From Syntrophaceae bacterium UBA2188 (GTDB lineage: Bacteria; Desulfobacterota; BSN033; UBA1163), in NCBI GenBank assembly GCA_002327985.1, contig DCVM01000074.1, forward strand, positions 1 through 18,486: a DNA stretch of 18,486 bases. The letters are read 5' to 3'. This document shows, in pieces, positions 15,368 to 18,486 of this stretch. The first letter of the stretch is position 1; each line of letters opens with the position of its first letter. The notes below the pieces were generated by a model. It was not told the DNA's origin and made no database searches. It was given only the letters and a program-made list of their open reading frames with translations. A program made the position numbers and the translations under genes.

Positions 15368-16144
15368 ATGAAGACGCTCATTCTCTGCGGAGGGAAAGGG
15401 ACGAGGCTCAGCGCCCATGCAGAGGCGATCCCCAAGGCCCTTGTGGAGGTCGGTCCGAAGCCGATCCTCTGGCATATCATGAAGATCTTTGAAGTGCAGG
15501 GGTTCAACGATTTCGTCCTCTGCCTCGGTTTCAAAGGGGCCGCGATCAAAGAGTACTTCCTCTTTCACGGGGGTGCTTTGGGGGGCGACCTGCTGCTCGA
15601 TATGGGGGCTCCTGCTGCCGAACGCCTGCAGAAGCTTGAGGAAGATTTTCGCGATTGCTTCACGATCACCTTCGCCGACACTGGGCAAGAAACGCCGACA
15701 GGAGGGAGGATCAAGCGGGCTTCGCGCTATCTCAATGAAGGGACGTTCATGGTGACCTATGGCGATGGCGTCGCTGACATCGACTTGAAAGCCCTCCTTG
15801 CCTTTCATAAAAAGCAGGGGACGATCGGCACAGTGACGGTTGTGACCCCGCCGTCCCAGTTCGGCGAGGTAATTATTGGCAAAGGGGAGAAGGTGACGGA
15901 GTTCCGGGAGAAACCCATCTCCGACAAATGGGTAAATGGGGGGTTCTTTGTCTTCGAGCCCTCTTTTCTCTCTTATCTGGGGGATGACGATGTGCTGGAG
16001 CGCGCCCCTCTCGAACGGCTCGCTGTGGAAGGTCAACTCTCCGCCTTTCGACATACCGGTTTCTGGCAGTGTATGGATACGTTTAAGGACGTGGCGCTCC
16101 TCAACGATCTTTGGGCAGGAGGGGCACCCTGGAAGGTCTGGTAG
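15368..16144 (+). CDS. rfbF: glucose-1-phosphate cytidylyltransferase
   Basis: A 258-residue nucleotidyltransferase, essentially the normal RfbF length. It has the nucleotide-binding signature LCGGKGTRLS (6-15), then IPKALVEVGPKPILWHIMKI, the diagnostic RfbF opening, and later YGDGVADID with the catalytic metal aspartate, FREKP and GFWQCMDT. The enzyme makes CDP-glucose from CTP and glucose-1-phosphate, the first committed step to CDP-linked 6-deoxy and 3,6-dideoxy sugars of O-antigen. The frame runs in from 15272, but I start it at ATG 15368 because the protein family begins there and GGGAGGAG lies eight bases upstream. The 71-base gap after the glycosyltransferase and 26 bases before rfbG point to one operon. 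Confidence 0.92.
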   Translation: MKTLILCGGKGTRLSAHAEAIPKALVEVGPKPILWHIMKIFEVQGFNDFVLCLGFKGAAIKEYFLFHGGALGGDLLLDMGAPAAERLQKLEEDFRDCFTITFADTGQETPTGGRIKRASRYLNEGTFMVTYGDGVADIDLKALLAFHKKQGTIGTVTVVTPPSQFGEVIIGKGEKVTEFREKPISDKWVNGGFFVFEPSFLSYLGDDDVLERAPLERLAVEGQLSAFRHTGFWQCMDTFKDVALLNDLWAGGAPWKVW

Positions 16145-16170
16145 GGGTTCGATGCTGAAAGGAGGTTCCG

Positions 16171-17166
16171 ATGGGTAAATCGTTTTGGCGGCAAAAGCGG
16201 GTCCTCATCACCGGAGCTAACGGTTTCGTCGGATCCTGGCTCTGCAAGCGGCTTCTCGACGAGGGTGCATCGGTGGTGGCGGTGATCCGGGACCACATCC
16301 CCGGCGCGAACTTCTATCGGCTCGGCCTCGAAGGGCGCGTCGACATCGTATCGGGGGGGGTAGAAGATTTCGTACTGCTTTCGCGCACCGTGGCGGAGTA
16401 CGAAGTGGAGAGCTGCTTTCATTTGGCGGCGCAGGCGGTTATCGGCGTGGCGAATCATTCTCCCCTTTCCACCTTTGAGGCGAACATCCGGGGGACATGG
16501 AACCTCCTCGAATCTCTGCGCCTCGGCAAGGGGGTACGTGCCGTGGTGATCGCGTCGAGCGACAAGGCCTACGGTAGCCATGAAAAACTCCCCTACACAG
16601 AAGACACACCTCTCCAACCCCTCTATCCCTACGATACGTCAAAGGCCTGCGCAGATCTCATCGCCCGATCCTTTTTCTACACCTTCGGTCTCCACGTGGC
16701 CGTGACCCGGTTCGCCAACATATACGGCGGCGGAGACTTGAATTTTTCCCGCATCATTCCTGGTACCATTCGATCGGTCCTCCAGGGGTACGATCCCATC
16801 ATTCGCAGCGATGGGACGCCGGAGAGGGATTTCATTCACGTCGACGACGTGGTGGATCTCTACCTTGAAATCGGCCGACGCCTACCTGCTGACGGCGTGT
16901 CGGGGAGTGTCTTTAACGGGGGGCACAACAGGCCGGTGAAGGTGCTTGACCTCGTGAAGCGGATCATCGCCTTGTCCGGGAAGAAAGGGGTCCGGCCTGA
17001 CATTCAGGGAAAGAACGCCGGTCACGGCGAGATCGACCGACAGTGGCTCGACGCGACAAAGGCCAAAAAAGTTCTCGGGTGGGAGCCCAAGATCGCCCTT
17101 GAGCAGGGACTTGCAAGGACTATCGAGTGGTACCGTGAGGCGCTCGCCGAAGATTCTTTTAAATAA
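16171..17166 (+). CDS. rfbG: CDP-glucose 4,6-dehydratase-like SDR enzyme
   Basis: A 331-residue extended short-chain dehydrogenase. The Rossmann motif is TGANGFVGSW (14-23), the active-site segment is S129-S130-D131-K132-AYG and the catalytic pair is Y154-x3-K158. The S-D-K segment, with Lys where dTDP-glucose and GDP-mannose dehydratases usually have Glu, is typical of CDP-glucose 4,6-dehydratase, and rfbF directly upstream supports this. RERDFIHV-type ligand loop and FNGGHNRPV follow. It would convert CDP-glucose to CDP-4-keto-6-deoxyglucose with bound NAD. It is about 25 residues shorter than classic RfbG, so a related nucleotide-sugar 4,6-dehydratase or epimerase is possible. AAGGAGG lies six to seven bases before the ATG. 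The next pathway enzyme (RfbH-like) is absent here. Confidence 0.8.
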   Translation: MGKSFWRQKRVLITGANGFVGSWLCKRLLDEGASVVAVIRDHIPGANFYRLGLEGRVDIVSGGVEDFVLLSRTVAEYEVESCFHLAAQAVIGVANHSPLSTFEANIRGTWNLLESLRLGKGVRAVVIASSDKAYGSHEKLPYTEDTPLQPLYPYDTSKACADLIARSFFYTFGLHVAVTRFANIYGGGDLNFSRIIPGTIRSVLQGYDPIIRSDGTPERDFIHVDDVVDLYLEIGRRLPADGVSGSVFNGGHNRPVKVLDLVKRIIALSGKKGVRPDIQGKNAGHGEIDRQWLDATKAKKVLGWEPKIALEQGLARTIEWYREALAEDSFK

Positions 17167-17246
17167 TTTATAGAGGCGATGATAGTCAAAAGAGGGGCAA
17201 ACTGTTGATCGGTTTCAATCTCGGCGCCACCCATGGGGAGGCCATT

Positions 17247-17270
17247 GGTTATCAGGGTTTCCTGATAACC
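17247..17270. repeat. perfect 10-bp hairpin
   Basis: GGTTATCAGG (17247-17256), loop GTTT, and CCTGATAACC (17261-17270) are exact reverse complements. No T-run follows on either strand, so it is not a classic terminator; it may be part of a palindromic repeat together with the adjoining octamer tract, or may mark a recombination boundary. Confidence 0.7.
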
Positions 17271-17443
17271 TGGTTGCCTGATACCCTGCTTCCTGGTTGC
17301 TTAATATCCACCCTTACCAATTTGGTAAACTTTGCGCCTTCCACCGTCGCATTGGCCATAAGACCCTTCTGACCGAACATGAATGCGACAATAGGATCCT
17401 TGATGTTTACCGTGTTGACGGATTTTCCTTTCCCAACGTCTCT
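17252..17443 (-). pseudogene. coding-like tail in frame after the hydrolase stop
   Basis: On the minus strand, directly after the TAA of the hydrolase gene, the same frame stays open for about 63 codons to a TGA at 17254-17252. Its middle looks like real protein (NIKDPIVAFMFGQKGLMANA, then VEGAKFTKLVR), while its last part is the translated octamer tract. There is no start codon near its beginning and no ribosome binding site, so it is either the stranded C-terminus of another gene, or, less likely, an extension lost by a stop mutation in the hydrolase. I do not recognise the family with confidence. Confidence 0.35.
17261..17299. repeat. imperfect tandem octamer tract (CCTG-N4, five units)
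   Basis: Consecutive units read CCTGATAA, CCTGGTTG, CCTGATAC, CCTGCTT and CCTGGTTG. Four are eight bases and one is seven. The first unit forms the right arm of the hairpin at 17247-17270. Confidence 0.65.
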
Positions 17444-18220
17444 TTATTCGGTTTTTTCAATGAATTGTTGAATCGCTTTGAAATAGTCCATGAAGCCAAC
17501 GAACATGATATCATTATGGGTAGCCGAAGGGATAACGAGAAGTTCCTTTTCCTGTGTCCCTAAATGCTGATAAATATCTTTTGCATTTTCAAGAGGGACA
17601 AGACTATCCTGCTCACCGTGGATAATCAGGGTGGGGAGAGATATCTTCTTGATCCTCTCCAGACATGCCTGGTCAATTTTTTCCAGATCCGTCCCCTGGG
17701 CAGGCAATCCAAAAAGAAACATGAGCCTCACCACACTTGGAAAACCACTCTCAATGATGAGTCCCTTGATCTCTTTCTGATGGGGGTAGGCTAATTCCAG
17801 GGCAGAGATACTTCCCAGAGACCTTCCCATCACCCACAGGTCTTTCCGTAAATTTCTTCTGGAGAGTTCCTCTTTGACCGCTTCGAAGATAACATGAGCA
17901 TCCTGAACGAGATCGGTGAGGGTGGGGGTCCCGCTGCTGGCCCCATAACCCCTGTAGTCGGCAACGACCAGGTTAACCTTGCTTTGATGATAGAAAGGAG
18001 AGATCTCATCGTAATCGCTCACCACCTCACCGTTCCCGTGGAAAAACAGAACCCACGGCCATTGGTGATGCCCCATGTAAAAGCGGCAGGATATAAAAGC
18101 ACCGCTCCTCACCCCTACAGAGAGATCGAAACCATTTCCCGGACAAGGGGTAAAATCCTTTCGAGGATAAAAAATAAATTGTAATAGGAAGGGTTGGTCG
18201 AGAGAGGAATAATCAATCAT
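17444..18220 (-). CDS. alpha/beta hydrolase (BAAT/FSH-like serine hydrolase)
   Basis: A 258-residue alpha/beta hydrolase. Counted from the ATG at 18220 it has the oxyanion-loop motif FFHGNGE (about 60-66), DYRGYGASSG, the nucleophile elbow GRSLGS with S134, HGEQD with D205 and ATHND with H235: a complete Ser-Asp-His triad at expected spacing. There is no signal peptide and no lid or cap of recognisable type. Similar proteins (YfhR/BEM46-like, dienelactone-hydrolase-like) act on esters or lipids, and the substrate is unknown. The start is uncertain: a TTG nine bases upstream (18229) has the better Shine-Dalgarno (AGGGTG). It is not clearly in an operon; its downstream neighbour is a coding-like remnant. 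Confidence 0.88.
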   Translation of the reverse strand: MIDYSSLDQPFLLQFIFYPRKDFTPCPGNGFDLSVGVRSGAFISCRFYMGHHQWPWVLFFHGNGEVVSDYDEISPFYHQSKVNLVVADYRGYGASSGTPTLTDLVQDAHVIFEAVKEELSRRNLRKDLWVMGRSLGSISALELAYPHQKEIKGLIIESGFPSVVRLMFLFGLPAQGTDLEKIDQACLERIKKISLPTLIIHGEQDSLVPLENAKDIYQHLGTQEKELLVIPSATHNDIMFVGFMDYFKAIQQFIEKTE

Positions 18221-18309
18221 ACACTTCAATTTAACACCCTTTTTAAAAAGAGTGAAGGGATTTCCTCAAGATTCTACAACACAATATTTTACAACAAGGT
18301 TTTATTACC

Positions 18310-18338
18310 TTGACGATGGGGTTTTTGATTACTAAATT
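18310..18338 (+). promoter_or_regulatory. candidate promoter for the next plus-strand gene
   Basis: TTGACG (18310-18315), a 17-base spacer and TAAATT (18333-18338). A second TATAAT is at 18433-18438 without a good -35. The target gene would begin just after the window. Confidence 0.4.
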
Positions 18339-18477
18339 ATATTGTAGTGCTCGTTTTCAAATCCGGTATATTTTTGGAGGATCTCTCAGGAGGTGGCCTG
18401 TGATACTATATAAAGCGTCGTAAATAATGCAGTATAATTTTGTTGCATTCTCGTCGTTCCTCATGTAAGATGGACTT

Positions 18478-18484
18478 AAGGAGG
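18478..18484 (+). promoter_or_regulatory. Shine-Dalgarno of a gene starting beyond the window
   Basis: AAGGAGG ends two bases before the window edge with no start codon inside the window at the right distance, so a plus-strand gene most likely begins within about ten bases outside. Confidence 0.5.
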
Positions 18485-18486
18485 AA

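Larger units (their letters stand above)
17167..17443. other. 3' boundary of the GC-rich island
   Basis: 277 bases between rfbG and the convergent hydrolase. It contains a hairpin (17247-17270), a tandem octamer tract (17261-17299), the start of a short plus frame at TTG 17205 reading LIGFNLGATHGEA after a GAGGGG, and a minus-strand coding-like tail (17252-17443). Base composition changes from island-like to AT-richer around the repeats. Confidence 0.45.

Noticed and set aside
15230..16054. 274-codon minus-strand frame
   Set aside because: Antisense to rfbF; long only because the G+C-rich island has few stop codons.
16033..16617. 194-codon minus-strand frame
   Set aside because: Antisense to rfbG and the end of rfbF; composition artefact.
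17297..17563. 88-codon plus-strand frame
   Set aside because: Shadow of the hydrolase C-terminus and of the minus-strand remnant.
18295..18312. CAAGGT/ACCTTG hairpin
   Set aside because: Only 6 base pairs in AT-rich DNA with no T-run directly after it; not enough for a terminator or regulatory call.

Overview
The window reads as chromosome from an anaerobic Gram-negative bacterium, most likely one of the former Deltaproteobacteria (Desulfobacterota or a syntrophic relative). This is inferred from gene content only: a tungsten/molybdenum-pterin aldehyde:ferredoxin oxidoreductase module, an HdrD/GlpC-like iron-sulfur protein, envelope genes (AsmA-like, MliC-like lipoprotein) and nucleotide-sugar genes for surface polysaccharide. 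No rRNA, tRNA or CRISPR array was seen.

Layout. 1-402 (+) is the 3' part of a small cysteine/glycine-motif protein. 456-3308 (+) is the standout gene: one uninterrupted 950-codon frame fusing a full aldehyde:ferredoxin oxidoreductase (AOR) to a full iron-type alcohol dehydrogenase. By design it resembles AdhE, but with an AOR instead of a CoA-acylating aldehyde dehydrogenase. 3309-3642 holds a possible decayed reading frame. 3643-6791 (-) carries lepA followed by hemW, a common bacterial neighbourhood. 7085-8044 (+) carries a DJ-1/PfpI protein and an MliC-like lysozyme-inhibitor lipoprotein. 8114-10532 (-) carries a ChaN-like protein without a signal peptide and a DUF1846 protein, the latter with its own near-consensus promoter. 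10681-11253 (-) is a nitroreductase, divergent from an AsmA-like protein at 11455-13089 (+), with back-to-back promoters. 13118-14104 (-) is an iron-sulfur protein with two 4Fe-4S motifs and CCG-type cysteine motifs.

14105-14528 holds the -35/-10 of the iron-sulfur gene and a short remnant of an IS91-like transposase. At about 14529 base composition shifts: single 60-base rows count 36-39 G+C in the next three genes, against 23-30 in rows of the AsmA gene. These three plus-strand genes are a GT2 glycosyltransferase, a glucose-1-phosphate cytidylyltransferase (RfbF) and a CDP-glucose 4,6-dehydratase-like enzyme (RfbG). Together they would make CDP-4-keto-6-deoxyglucose, but no enzyme that completes a 3,6-dideoxysugar lies in the window. 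The island ends at about 17260-17300 in a hairpin and a tandem CCTG-octamer tract. Beyond it are a coding-like remnant and an alpha/beta hydrolase (17444-18220, -). The last 250 bases hold a possible promoter and a strong Shine-Dalgarno for a gene starting just outside.

Main result: the AOR-alcohol dehydrogenase fusion, which keeps all recognisable cofactor and metal ligands of both halves and could interconvert a carboxylic acid and an alcohol with the aldehyde handed between domains. Substrate and direction cannot be read from the sequence.
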